The notes under the pieces are model-generated. The model had not been told where the DNA came from, did no database searches, and was given only the letters and a program-made list of their open reading frames with translations. A stretch of DNA of 64,000 bases from Altibacter sp. (GTDB lineage: Bacteria; Bacteroidota; Bacteroidia; Flavobacteriales; Flavobacteriaceae). Each line of letters starts with the position of its first letter. Position 1 is the stretch's first letter. Location: assembly GCF_019913785.1 (NCBI RefSeq), contig NZ_JAIOHK010000021.1, forward strand, positions 1 through 64,000. The letters run 5' to 3'. Shown here one piece after another: positions 41,984 to 52,230 of the stretch. The position numbers and the translations under genes are program-made.

Positions 41984-43039
41984 TTACTTTTCCTTTATTT
42001 CTATTTTAAACAGTTTGTCCCAGTTTTTTCCGGTCACATAGATAATGTTGGGTTCTCCCTTATAAGCAATGCCGTTTAGCACATCCAATTTATCGTGTTG
42101 TGCCACTTTTTTCTGAAGTCCTTTCATGTCGATTACGCCTTCTACAGCTCCCGAAGCAGGGTTGACAATGGCAATGGCATCCCGCTGATAGACATTGGCA
42201 TAAATTTTTCCATCCACCCATTCCAGTTCGTTCACATTAGGGATCTTGCTGGTATTTGTATAAATTTCAATAAATCCTTCTTCCGTTAGGGTCTCCGCAT
42301 TCAACGTCCAAATCTTTTCGGTGCCATCACTTTTATAAATTGCCTTCCCGTCGTTACACAGTCCCCATCCTTCCTTGCTTTTCCCATAGGCAAAGGTACC
42401 CGTCTTTTTAAACGAATTGAGGTCGTATATAAATCCTGTGTTTTCACGCCAAGTAAGTTGGAAGATCTTATTGTTTAAAACAGTTAAGCCCTCCCCGAAA
42501 AATTGATCTTCTAAGGCAATTTTTTCAAAAACGGCTCCTGTTTTATAATTGGTTTTGCGCAACGAAGAGGAGCGATACTGTCCGGTACTTTCATAAAGGG
42601 TGTCGTTCACAAATTCAAGACCCTGGGTATAGGCTTCGATATCGTGTGGATAGGTTTCCAGAATGCTGTAGGTGTATAATTTTGGTGTTTCTGCCGCTAC
42701 TATGGTTATATTTTTTGTGATGGAATAGGAGGTTCCCTCTGAAGTGATTGCGGCCGTGAGCGAGCGAACACCTAATTTTTGATCTTCCAACTGAACAATG
42801 GTTTCCTTATTTCCCGAATTGGAAGCAATTTCGGTGCCATCCAACAAATAGGTAACCGATTCAATTTCCGTATTTTTTTTACTTTTTACAGAAACTACAA
42901 AATTTTCGGTGGGGTTGAATGATTTCTTTCCGCTCTTTATTTGGATGGAAAAAAGATCAGCATCACTTTCCGAACCACTTCCGCAGCCGGCAATTAACAG
43001 TACTAAAAGCGTCAGGGTGACAAGGTTATAAACTTTCAT
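41984..43039 (-). CDS. Glutaminyl-peptide cyclotransferase (plant/bacterial type) lipoprotein
   Basis: A 351-residue lipoprotein (LLIAGCGS, Cys18). Residues about 20-115 are an Ig-like spacer. The rest is the five-bladed propeller of the plant/Xanthomonas-type glutaminyl cyclase: PHDIEAYTQGLEFVNDTLYESTGQY, EDQFFGEGLTVLNNKIFQLTW, and WGLCNDGKAIYKSDGTEKIWTLN. It converts N-terminal Gln to pyroglutamate, outside the cytoplasm. A TTG at 43051 is in frame, but ATG 43039 starts the signal peptide. Confidence 0.88.
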   Translation of the reverse strand: MKVYNLVTLTLLVLLIAGCGSGSESDADLFSIQIKSGKKSFNPTENFVVSVKSKKNTEIESVTYLLDGTEIASNSGNKETIVQLEDQKLGVRSLTAAITSEGTSYSITKNITIVAAETPKLYTYSILETYPHDIEAYTQGLEFVNDTLYESTGQYRSSSLRKTNYKTGAVFEKIALEDQFFGEGLTVLNNKIFQLTWRENTGFIYDLNSFKKTGTFAYGKSKEGWGLCNDGKAIYKSDGTEKIWTLNAETLTEEGFIEIYTNTSKIPNVNELEWVDGKIYANVYQRDAIAIVNPASGAVEGVIDMKGLQKKVAQHDKLDVLNGIAYKGEPNIIYVTGKNWDKLFKIEIKEK

Positions 43040-43093
43040 GGGCCTCTTCAATTTTTTGGCAAGTTATTTATTAAAATCTAGAACTAAAAATTC

Positions 43094-43124
43094 TTGTATC
43101 AACTTACAAATTGCCGTATATTTG
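43094..43124 (+). promoter_or_regulatory. Promoter for the SRP RNA
   Basis: TTG (43094-43096), a 20-nt spacer and TATATTTG (43117-43124). The RNA 5' end is expected about 43127-43131. It is the best-matching promoter in the window. Confidence 0.75.
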
Positions 43125-43126
43125 CA

Positions 43127-43226
43127 CCGGCAAGTCCTACACAACCAGCTCCTGTTGAATCCCCCAGGGCGGGAACGCAGCAAGGGTATACGGTCGTAGC
43201 GGTGTGATGTAGGTAGCTTGCCATTT
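43127..43226 (+). ncRNA. ffs: Small signal recognition particle RNA
   Basis: A hairpin RNA of about 95-100 nt. Its 5' GGCAAG (43129-43134) pairs with 3' CTTGCC (43217-43222). The Ffh-binding tip is canonical: CAGG (43165-43168), GCG, tetraloop GGAA (43172-43175), CGC, AGCA (43179-43182). No Alu domain is present, the small bacterial type. A T run from 43224 serves as terminator. It scaffolds Ffh for targeting membrane proteins to FtsY. Confidence 0.92.
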
Positions 43227-43270
43227 TTTGTGCGCTATATTCTCGTGCGCAACCGATTTTTGTACTGCAA

Positions 43271-43302
43271 TTTGGAAAAGTAGTACCGTAACCGCATCTT
43301 TG
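43271..43302 (+). promoter_or_regulatory. Promoter for the SDR gene
   Basis: TTTG (43271-43274), a 20-nt spacer and CATCTTTG (43295-43302), one mismatch to TAnnTTTG. The ATG is 19 nt further. Confidence 0.55.
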
Positions 43303-43321
43303 TCTCTCGCAAGCAAATACT

Positions 43322-44131
43322 ATGGCTAAAGTTGTTCTAATTACAGGTGGTTCTTCAGGAATTGGAAAGGCAATCGCCGAATTCCTTTCTGAAAAAGGGC
43401 TTAGCGTGTATGGCACAAGTCGATCTCCCGAAAAATATACGGCTGTTTGCAATTTTCCGTTGTTAAAAATGGACGTTTTAGACCCTGCATCGATTTCCGA
43501 AGCCATTGCTGAAATTATTCAAAAGGAGGGCAGAATAGACGTGGTTATCAATAATGCTGGGGTCGGTATTACGGGCCCTATTGAGGAAACGCCCATGGCC
43601 GAAATTAAAAAGGCATTCGATACCAATCTGTACGGCCCGCTCTATGTGATGAAAATGGTGTTGCCACAAATGCGCAAGCAACAAGGCGGACAGATATTGA
43701 ACATTACCTCGATTGCAGGATATATGGGATTGCCGTATCGCGGGATCTACAGCGCTACCAAGGCGGCGCTCGAAATTACCACCGAAGCATATAGAATGGA
43801 AGTGATGCAATTCGGAATTCGAATGACCAATATCGCGCCAGGCGATTTTGCTACCAATATTGCTTCGGGGCGGTATCACGCACCCTTGCTCGATGATTCC
43901 CCCTATAAAAAGGCGTATTCAAATACATTGGATATGATGAATGCGCATGTGGAACAGGGCGAGGACCCGAAAGAAATGGCCCGTGCTATCTACAAAATAA
44001 TTCAGGCAGAGAATCCGCGGATTCATTATAAGGTGGGTGCTTTTCTTCAGAAATTTTCCATTGTCTTAAAAAGAATCCTACCCGACAAGCTCTACGAGCG
44101 CATGTTGATGAACCATTATAAGCTGAAATAA
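43322..44131 (+). CDS. Short-chain dehydrogenase/reductase
   Basis: A 269-residue NAD(P)-dependent oxidoreductase. It has the classical SDR motifs: TGGSSGIG (8-15), NNAGVG near 82, Ser in ITSIAGYMG and the catalytic YSATKAAL (Tyr-x3-Lys). NIAPGDFATNIA follows. The C-terminal region PKEMARAIYKIIQAENPRIHYKVG is typical of the classical subgroup often annotated as retinol-dehydrogenase-like. The substrate is unknown. Confidence 0.9.
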   Translation: MAKVVLITGGSSGIGKAIAEFLSEKGLSVYGTSRSPEKYTAVCNFPLLKMDVLDPASISEAIAEIIQKEGRIDVVINNAGVGITGPIEETPMAEIKKAFDTNLYGPLYVMKMVLPQMRKQQGGQILNITSIAGYMGLPYRGIYSATKAALEITTEAYRMEVMQFGIRMTNIAPGDFATNIASGRYHAPLLDDSPYKKAYSNTLDMMNAHVEQGEDPKEMARAIYKIIQAENPRIHYKVGAFLQKFSIVLKRILPDKLYERMLMNHYKLK

Positions 44132-44172
44132 AATTCAAGCTTTTACTCGAAAAAATATTTTTAACAGAAAGG

Positions 44173-44203
44173 TTTCAAAGCCCTTTAATCTTGTGTACTT
44201 TTG
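44173..44203 (+). promoter_or_regulatory. Promoter for the transaldolase
   Basis: TTTC (44173-44176, one mismatch to TTTG), a 19-nt spacer and TACTTTTG (44196-44203). It gives a leader of about 40 nt. Confidence 0.5.
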
Positions 44204-44250
44204 CAACAACTTATACCGCTAATCCATTACATAACAAACAGTAGATACAG

Positions 44251-44904
44251 ATGAAATTTTTTATTGATACGGCAAATTTAGATCAAATACGCGAAGCCCA
44301 GGACCTAGGAGTTTTGGATGGGGTAACTACCAATCCATCGTTGATGGCCAAGGAAGGAATTACTGGACGAAACAACATTCTAAAGCATTATGTGGCTATT
44401 TGTAATATAGTGGATGGAGATGTCTCTGCGGAAGTGATTGCAACCGATTTTGAAGGTATGGTAAGAGAGGGCGAAGAGCTGGCCGAATTGCATGAGCAGA
44501 TCGTAGTTAAAGTGCCTATGATTAAGGAGGGTGTGAAGGCCATTAAATATTTTTCAGATCGCGGAATAAGAACGAATTGCACATTAGTATTCTCTCCGGG
44601 GCAGGCATTATTGGCTGCAAAAGCCGGGGCAACCTATGTTTCTCCTTTTATTGGCCGATTGGATGATATTTCGACCGACGGTTTGAACCTAATTGCCGAA
44701 ATACGATTAATCTACGATAATTATGGATACGACACCCAAATACTTGCGGCTTCGGTACGTCATACCATGCATGTGATAGAATGTGCTAAATTGGGAGCCG
44801 ATGTAATGACAGGACCATTATCTTCTATTGAAGGCTTATTGAATCACCCACTTACCGATATTGGATTGGCTAAGTTTTTGGCCGATTACAAAAAAGGAAA
44901 TTAA
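44251..44904 (+). CDS. Transaldolase (small, FSA/TalC type)
   Basis: A 217-residue TIM-barrel aldolase: [38 protein letters not shown], the Schiff-base Lys in [34 protein letters not shown] and [11 protein letters not shown]-like (here [14 protein letters not shown]). The subfamily contains transaldolases and fructose-6-phosphate aldolases, which the sequence cannot separate with confidence. It acts in the non-oxidative pentose phosphate pathway. A terminator follows. Confidence 0.93.
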   Translation: MKFFIDTANLDQIREAQDLGVLDGVTTNPSLMAKEGITGRNNILKHYVAICNIVDGDVSAEVIATDFEGMVREGEELAELHEQIVVKVPMIKEGVKAIKYFSDRGIRTNCTLVFSPGQALLAAKAGATYVSPFIGRLDDISTDGLNLIAEIRLIYDNYGYDTQILAASVRHTMHVIECAKLGADVMTGPLSSIEGLLNHPLTDIGLAKFLADYKKGN

Positions 44905-44923
44905 AGAAAATAAAGTGAATAGT

Positions 44924-44952
44924 CTAAGCCTTCCGAATGGAGGGCTTTTTTA
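44924..44952 (+). terminator. Terminator of the transaldolase gene
   Basis: AAGCCTTCC (44926-44934) pairs with GGAGGGCTT (44939-44947, one G-T pair), followed by a T run to 44951. It reaches the stop codon of the convergent thioredoxin-fold gene. Confidence 0.8.
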
Positions 44953-46356
44953 GTTTAAATAACCAAGTAGTAGCGCTTCCATATTACTTCCAAACAAATT
45001 GGTATTCCCCTCTAGGATAATACCGTTTTTATCCAGTATCATAGACTTGTTCATAAAGCTTAGCACAAGCTTATGTTCTGCCTCCTCTATGTTTTCCAGC
45101 TGAAACTCGGTGCTGGGGTTGTAGCCCGATTTTCGAACAATATCGCGCCATTTTTTAAAATGCGTATCGGTGTTGATCCCTATAAAATCGTATTCGGGAT
45201 ATTTTTCCTTTAATTCGGCCGCCTTTGCGTGAATATCTCTATAATGTTTAATGGATTGCGACGACCAAAAATAAAGTACAGTAGGCCTCTTGATGGTGCT
45301 TTGTAAGTCCTTAACGGTGTTGTCTGTCGATACTAATAAAACGTTCGGTATAAGGTTGCCCGGAGTTAGTTTGATCGTAGCCTCTGCGAGTTTGTTAATT
45401 TCTTTATGATGTGACTTATTGGTATTCATTTTCAGAAAAAGCTGCACCATTTGCTGTTCATTTTGTGCATCTTTCCCGTTGATTAGGTAATGACGAATAC
45501 ACGAGCGCAATAAATTATTCTTTAAGGAGTCATTTGTAACCAGGCTGTCGATAATGTTAAATTTTCGCTCACAATGCTGAAAAGAATACTTATTCATATA
45601 CATACGCTCCTCGTCCTTATATCCCTGATACGCTAAATTATCGAAATACCTGTTCAAGAAACGGTAATACGGATAATAGGAACGAAGGTCTTCACTACCA
45701 AAGTCTATTTTATTTCGGTAGTCATAAAAATCATGTGGAAAATTTGCAGGATCACTTCGTTCGCTGTTTGCAGCATTGGCCGAGGTGTACATTTCTTTTT
45801 TGGAAAAATAATCGTAGTCGATACAGGCTCTGGCAACTTGCTTGAAACCTTTACTTGGATCGTATTTCGAAACAAACTCTGTATAAAACCTCTCTCGAAT
45901 ATCCTTCAAAGAATCTAATTTACTTTGAAAGACCTCCGGTGGTAGGGCATACCACTTAGGAACCTGCATGGTTTCGCTTTCATTTAGTAGAAACAATTCC
46001 ATCAAAAAGTTATTCTTATCGGCGCCAATGCCGGTATAGGTGAGCGATTCGTCAAAATCGACTGTATTGACGCGTAACATAAGACTATCGCCGGGTTCTA
46101 CATAAAACAATTGAAATTCATTGTGCTGAAAAGCGTACAAACCTTCGTGCAGGTCTTGGGTTTCGTACAGGAAGAAGTTACGGCTGTTTAATTTTACGGT
46201 ATCTATGATGCAGTTATCCTTGTAGAGTACAATGAAATCGGTCTTAGGATTAATCACCTCGCCGCCAATCCATACGGTACCCGTGTCATTAGATTTTCCA
46301 TTGTTACAGGAAATAATAATGAGCGTTCCAAAAAGAAAAAGCAACTTTCTATACAA
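44950..46356 (-). CDS. Thioredoxin-fold lipoprotein lacking the CXXC motif
   Basis: A 468-residue protein. An N-terminal beta domain (about 20-110, like DUF4369) precedes a helical linker and a C-terminal TlpA-like thioredoxin fold with PTVLYFWSSQSIKHYRDIH. Where TlpA has WCxxC, this protein has SSQSIKH with no Cys, so it is not expected to be a disulfide reductase. There is no ATG near the signal peptide: TTG 46356 gives MYRKLLFLFGTLIIISCNNG, an ideal lipoprotein signal (Cys17). The frame is open to a TTG at 46383, but the TATTTTTG element overlaps that stretch. Confidence 0.75.
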   Translation of the reverse strand: MYRKLLFLFGTLIIISCNNGKSNDTGTVWIGGEVINPKTDFIVLYKDNCIIDTVKLNSRNFFLYETQDLHEGLYAFQHNEFQLFYVEPGDSLMLRVNTVDFDESLTYTGIGADKNNFLMELFLLNESETMQVPKWYALPPEVFQSKLDSLKDIRERFYTEFVSKYDPSKGFKQVARACIDYDYFSKKEMYTSANAANSERSDPANFPHDFYDYRNKIDFGSEDLRSYYPYYRFLNRYFDNLAYQGYKDEERMYMNKYSFQHCERKFNIIDSLVTNDSLKNNLLRSCIRHYLINGKDAQNEQQMVQLFLKMNTNKSHHKEINKLAEATIKLTPGNLIPNVLLVSTDNTVKDLQSTIKRPTVLYFWSSQSIKHYRDIHAKAAELKEKYPEYDFIGINTDTHFKKWRDIVRKSGYNPSTEFQLENIEEAEHKLVLSFMNKSMILDKNGIILEGNTNLFGSNMEALLLGYLN

Positions 46357-46380
46357 GGGACCTAGAATTTTCAACCAACA

Positions 46381-46388
46381 CAAAAATA
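46381..46388 (-). promoter_or_regulatory. -7 element of the thioredoxin-fold lipoprotein gene
   Basis: TATTTTTG on the minus strand, 24 nt before the proposed TTG start. A TTG lies 15 nt upstream of it, shorter than the usual spacing, so assignment is tentative. Confidence 0.35.
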
Positions 46389-46447
46389 ACCACTGTTTTA
46401 GCGCAATTTGTTAATTCCTCGTTAAAAGGAATTTTAAAACGTTAATG

Positions 46448-46479
46448 TTTCTTCAATACCAGTTTATTAGCTACTTTTG
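46448..46479 (+). promoter_or_regulatory. Promoter for the ABC-F gene
   Basis: TTTC (46448-46451), a 20-nt spacer and TACTTTTG (46472-46479). The ATG follows 29 nt later. Confidence 0.5.
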
Positions 46480-46505
46480 CGCCAAATTTAAAAACGTAAT
46501 ATTAG

Positions 46506-48134
<1,629 letters not shown>

Positions 48135-48860
48135 TTAACCGTTGTAATACCGACTATCCCAAATAGCCCCATTAAAGTTTTTTCCTTTGGCAAACCCATA
48201 AAAAAGGACAATTCCCCCTACTGCCTTGAACATAAAAAGAAAGAGCAATACATATTCCTGAGTTGCAGGGGTATGGGTAAATAATTTCATCGGTGCGAGT
48301 ATTGTGAGAACCAAACTTATAAGAAATACTGTAAACACTAAGTTTTCGAAACTCTTATACGGCCACATCAGGATTTTCCTAAACGGATGTAGATCGTTCC
48401 CCCATTTATGAATCAGATAAAAATAATCATTTCCCAATGGAGCAAATAAGACCGGATCGTCTGCATTCTCCAGTTTGAGTAGTTTGGCAGGTGCCATTAT
48501 TTTAAAACCCTGCAAGGTAGTGTTGTGCTGCTTTTGGAGGTGTCGAATTTTTGAAATAGCTTCGGAAGGGAATTCACCTTTAAAAAAATGAGCATCCAAA
48601 AACCGCAAGCGGTATTCGACACATAATTTTTTGATGTCCTGAAGGTGGAAGATGCTTTCAGTTGAAAGCAAATTGAGGTTCATGGTATTCGCATCTTCTT
48701 CGTTTGAAGGCGGCGTTCCCTGGAGCGTTTGTTTAATTTGTAGTCGTTCGACCTTATTTTTTTCAAGGACCTGTTCCAACTCCTGAAGCAATATTGCGTC
48801 CGATACACGTCGCTTACGCACTTTTACAAGTTGCGACTCGATATTTGTTTTAGAAATCAT
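48135..48860 (-). CDS. Membrane protein of unknown function
   Basis: A 241-residue protein with a basic, helical N-terminus (KVRKRRVSDAILLQELEQVLEKN), a soluble domain with HFFKGEFPSEAISKIRHLQKQH, and two membrane segments at about 170-190 and 203-223. I recognise no family. Its stop codon directly abuts that of the ABC-F gene (TAATTA), so the transcripts must overlap. Confidence 0.7.
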   Translation of the reverse strand: MISKTNIESQLVKVRKRRVSDAILLQELEQVLEKNKVERLQIKQTLQGTPPSNEEDANTMNLNLLSTESIFHLQDIKKLCVEYRLRFLDAHFFKGEFPSEAISKIRHLQKQHNTTLQGFKIMAPAKLLKLENADDPVLFAPLGNDYFYLIHKWGNDLHPFRKILMWPYKSFENLVFTVFLISLVLTILAPMKLFTHTPATQEYVLLFLFMFKAVGGIVLFYGFAKGKNFNGAIWDSRYYNG

Positions 48861-49003
48861 AGCGTAGATTGTAAACTAAAAGTACATACTAGTTTTCTCC
48901 AAAACAAGATTTTAACTTTTTTTTGAATCCTATTTTAAATAATTGGGGACTATATGCGTTGTGGTAGTGTAATTGTTTATTTTTATCGCTAAAGATTTAT
49001 AGT

Positions 49004-49573
49004 ATGAGATATGCTGCTACATTCAGCTTGATTTTTGTTCTCTTTTTTAGTACTACATTATTGAGTCAGAAATATTTGAATTCAGACAATGTGCTGGTAG
49101 AAACCGAATGGAATGGAGTGATGTTTGGATCGGACAAGACACTTATGGAAAATTTAGCACAGGCCTCTACCTTCACTGAAACCGGCGTTATTTTAAAGAT
49201 GTATTCAGAAAAACTCTTTAAGGAAGGCGAAATGTATACCGTTTTTGTCGCGGAGGATACTTCCTATAAATCGCTTCCGGAAGAGACGTATAAATCGCTA
49301 TTTGAAACCGGCCATCGATTGGAACGCTTCTTTACCTTCTATGTAGTTCCGGGGCGTTTGGATAGTTATTCTTTAAAAAAGGCCATCGAAAAGAATGGAG
49401 GTGCTATTCGTGTAAAAACACTAAACGGAGAGGATTTGGGCGTAAAGGAAATTGATGGAGCGTTGGTGCTATTCGATTCAGATCAAAATATAGCCACCAT
49501 TACAGCCGCCAACTTTTATCACAACCAAGGCTTTTTCCACATAGTAGACGGCCTTGTTTTTCCTTCGGAATAA
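49004..49573 (+). CDS. Secreted fasciclin (FAS1)-domain protein
   Basis: A 189-residue protein with a signal peptide (TLLSQ, about residue 21) and one FAS1-like domain: MYTVFVAEDTSYKSLPEETYKSLFETG, FFTFYVVPGRLDSYSLKKAI, GAIRVKTLNGEDLGV, and IATITAANFYHNQGFFHIVDGLVFP. The order of the H1 and H2 motifs fits FAS1, though somewhat divergent. FAS1 proteins mediate adhesion or matrix contact. It stands alone, convergent with pheT. Confidence 0.78.
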   Translation: MRYAATFSLIFVLFFSTTLLSQKYLNSDNVLVETEWNGVMFGSDKTLMENLAQASTFTETGVILKMYSEKLFKEGEMYTVFVAEDTSYKSLPEETYKSLFETGHRLERFFTFYVVPGRLDSYSLKKAIEKNGGAIRVKTLNGEDLGVKEIDGALVLFDSDQNIATITAANFYHNQGFFHIVDGLVFPSE

Positions 49574-49588
49574 GTGTAGTGTCTAAGA

Positions 49589-52015
49589 TTACCGCAGACT
49601 GGCTCCGAAATCTTTTTCAAAACGATCTTGCAACTTCTTCATGATCTTGTCAACCTGCTTGTCGGTTAGCGTTTTCTTTTCGTCCTGAATAGTAAAGCTA
49701 AGCGCATAGGATTTTTTGCCTTTTGGCAAGTTTTTCCCCATATATACATCGAAGAGTGTAACCTCTTTTAATAAATCCTTTTCGGTTTTCATCGCGGCTT
49801 CTTTCAGTCCCTCGAAACTTACTGAATCATCCAATAGCAGGGCAAAATCCCTTGTTACATATGGAAATTTAGGTATGGAAGCCATCACAAGATTTCCTCT
49901 TGGGATTTCTTCTAAAACAGCGTCCCAGTTAAAATCGGCATACAGTGTTTCTCCGTCTACTCCAAAGTGCTTGCCGATCTTTTTCTTAACAACACCAAAT
50001 GCAACCAAAGTCTTATTGTTCTTCTCCAGCTGTAGTCCTTCCGAAAAGATATCGTTATTAAGCCCTTTCTCAAAAAACCCCGAAATTCCCAACCGGTCTA
50101 AGATCGCCGTGACAACTCCTTTTGTATAAAAGAAATCACTTTTTTGCGTATTTCCGGCCCAACTGTCATCTTCCTTATTCCCCGAAATGATCACGGTCAA
50201 ATGCTTGTTTTCTGTATAACCACTACCATAGGCGTGATAGGTTTTTCCAAATTCGAACAATTTAACATTGTGTGTCCTTCTATTGTTATTATACGCCAAG
50301 GCTTCTAGGCCACCAAACAACATAGATTGCCGTAGCACGGAAAGTTCCTGACTCAATGGGTTTAACATGGTCACATTGTGTGCTTCGTTTAAATGTTCAC
50401 TGAGGGAAATGTATTTGGGAGATGTTAACGAATTATTCAACATTTCATGAAATCCGAGAGACATTAATTGTCCGGCAGTCTTATTCTGAATTTTATGATC
50501 TTCCACCTTTTCAGTGGTAGCTATAGATGCGTGAAGTTTTTCGGTAAAGTTTATTTTATTGTAACCGTACACCCGAAGGATTTCTTCAATGACATCTGCT
50601 TCGCGCGTCACATCGTTTCGGTAGGCAGGAATGGTCATTCCAATGCCGCTTTCGGTGACGTTATTCACCTTGATATCTAAAGAGGTAAGGATGCTTTTTA
50701 TGGTTTCCTTCGGAATTTCTTCACCGATAAGATTGGTGGCATTTTCAAACGAAAGCACCACCTGATGATCCATTATTTTCTTCGGATAAATATCGGTAAT
50801 GTCACTAGTGATCTCACCGCCGGCAATTTCAGTGATCAAAATCGCTGCACGCATTAAGGCGTATTCGGTTATATTTGGATCAATTCCACGTTCAAAGCGA
50901 AATGAAGCATCGGTATTCAGGCCATGACGCTTTGCCGTTTTCCGAATACTAATAGGGTTAAAATAGGCACTCTCCAGAAAGATAGACGTAGTAGCTTCGG
51001 TCACACCGCTATTTATTCCGCCAAACACTCCGGCGATACAGATAGGCCCTTCAGCATCACAGATCATTAGATCTTCTGCATGCAATTCCCTTTCAACTTC
51101 ATCCAACGAAGTGAATTTAGTTCCGGAAGCTAAGGTTTTCACCTGAATTTCATTTCCTGAAATTTTTGCCGCATCAAAGGCGTGCAGGGGTTGCCCTAAT
51201 TCGTGCAACACATAATTGGTTGTATCTACTACATTATTGATTGGAGAAAGTCCAATAGCCTTTAATCTATTCTGAAGCCAGGTAGGGGATTCGGTCACAA
51301 TTAGCCCGCTAATTGTCAAGCCGCAATATCTGGGAGCCAGTTCACTATCCACCTTTTTAATGTCAATTTTCAAAGTGCGGTTATCCACATGAAAACTACT
51401 GGTGGAAGGCGTAATGAGTTCTATTGCCACATCCTGTTGCAGCAGCCCTGCGCGAAGATCTCTGGCGACACCCCAATGACTCATTGCGTCTGCTCGGTTT
51501 GGAGTAAGACCAATTTCGAAAACATAGTCGTTCTCCACTTCAAAAATTTCGTGGGCGGGTGTACCGGGTTTCAGCTTTTTGTCCAATACCATAATTCCCT
51601 CATGACTTTGTCCTAGTCCCAGTTCATCTTCTGCACAGATCATTCCTTCGCTTACTTGTCCGCGAATTTTACCCTTTTTAATTTGCCACGGCTTACCTTC
51701 GGCATCGTATAGTGTGGTCCCGATAGTCGCAACGGGTACCTTCTGACCTTTGGCCACATTGGGGGCTCCACAGACAATTTGAACCGGTTCACCATCGCCA
51801 AGATCCACCTTTGTTACTTTCAACCGATCTGCATTTGGATGTTGGTCGCATGCCACCACATGTCCAACTACAATCCCTTCTAAGCCTCCGGGTACGGAAC
51901 AAAATTTTTCAATGCCTTCAATTTCCAATCCAAGATCGGTCAACAGTTCACCGGTCTTTTCCGCATCCCAGTCAATTTTTACAAATTGTTTCAGCCAGTT
52001 GTATGAAATCTTCAT
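49589..52015 (-). CDS. pheT: Phenylalanyl-tRNA synthetase beta subunit
   Basis: An 808-residue chain that with PheS charges tRNA-Phe. An EMAP-like tRNA-binding OB domain (about 40-150, VGHVVACDQHPNADRLKVTKVDLGDG) is followed by B3/B4 editing and B5 domains (APRYCGLTI, GLSPINNVVDTTNYV), and the C-terminal FDX-ACB anticodon-binding domain (PKFPYVTRDFALLLDDSV, LFDVYMGKNLPKGKKSYALSFT). Full length. No pheS is present in the window. Confidence 0.96.
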   Translation of the reverse strand: MKISYNWLKQFVKIDWDAEKTGELLTDLGLEIEGIEKFCSVPGGLEGIVVGHVVACDQHPNADRLKVTKVDLGDGEPVQIVCGAPNVAKGQKVPVATIGTTLYDAEGKPWQIKKGKIRGQVSEGMICAEDELGLGQSHEGIMVLDKKLKPGTPAHEIFEVENDYVFEIGLTPNRADAMSHWGVARDLRAGLLQQDVAIELITPSTSSFHVDNRTLKIDIKKVDSELAPRYCGLTISGLIVTESPTWLQNRLKAIGLSPINNVVDTTNYVLHELGQPLHAFDAAKISGNEIQVKTLASGTKFTSLDEVERELHAEDLMICDAEGPICIAGVFGGINSGVTEATTSIFLESAYFNPISIRKTAKRHGLNTDASFRFERGIDPNITEYALMRAAILITEIAGGEITSDITDIYPKKIMDHQVVLSFENATNLIGEEIPKETIKSILTSLDIKVNNVTESGIGMTIPAYRNDVTREADVIEEILRVYGYNKINFTEKLHASIATTEKVEDHKIQNKTAGQLMSLGFHEMLNNSLTSPKYISLSEHLNEAHNVTMLNPLSQELSVLRQSMLFGGLEALAYNNNRRTHNVKLFEFGKTYHAYGSGYTENKHLTVIISGNKEDDSWAGNTQKSDFFYTKGVVTAILDRLGISGFFEKGLNNDIFSEGLQLEKNNKTLVAFGVVKKKIGKHFGVDGETLYADFNWDAVLEEIPRGNLVMASIPKFPYVTRDFALLLDDSVSFEGLKEAAMKTEKDLLKEVTLFDVYMGKNLPKGKKSYALSFTIQDEKKTLTDKQVDKIMKKLQDRFEKDFGASLR

Positions 52016-52035
52016 TCGGGTTGTAATTTAAGGCA

Positions 52036-52066
52036 CAAAGATAAAATAATGCGCCTAGCATTCAAA
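52036..52066 (-). promoter_or_regulatory. Promoter for pheT
   Basis: On the minus strand TTTG (52063-52066), a 19-nt spacer and TATCTTTG (52036-52043), a full match. The start would be about 14 nt before the ATG at 52015. I saw no T-box or attenuator structure. Confidence 0.7.
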
Positions 52067-52230
52067 CAATGCTGTATAATTCGTTCCGAATTAGGCGCTC
52101 TTTTATAAGGCAATTCAAGGGAAGAACGAATTTTTGATTCTGAGTGATAAATTACACATCCAAAATAATGATGGTTTCTGGAAGTACCATCCTTTTTTCT
52201 TATATTTTTAGCAATCCTAAAGTCGAAAAC

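Noticed and set aside
43099-43506. A 135-codon minus-strand open frame across the SRP RNA and the SDR start
   Set aside because: It runs antisense to the structured RNA and the start of a clear SDR gene, and has no recognisable protein features.
44950-46356. Possible thiol-disulfide reductase activity
   Set aside because: Despite the fold, there is no CXXC at the active position, so a redox role is not claimed.
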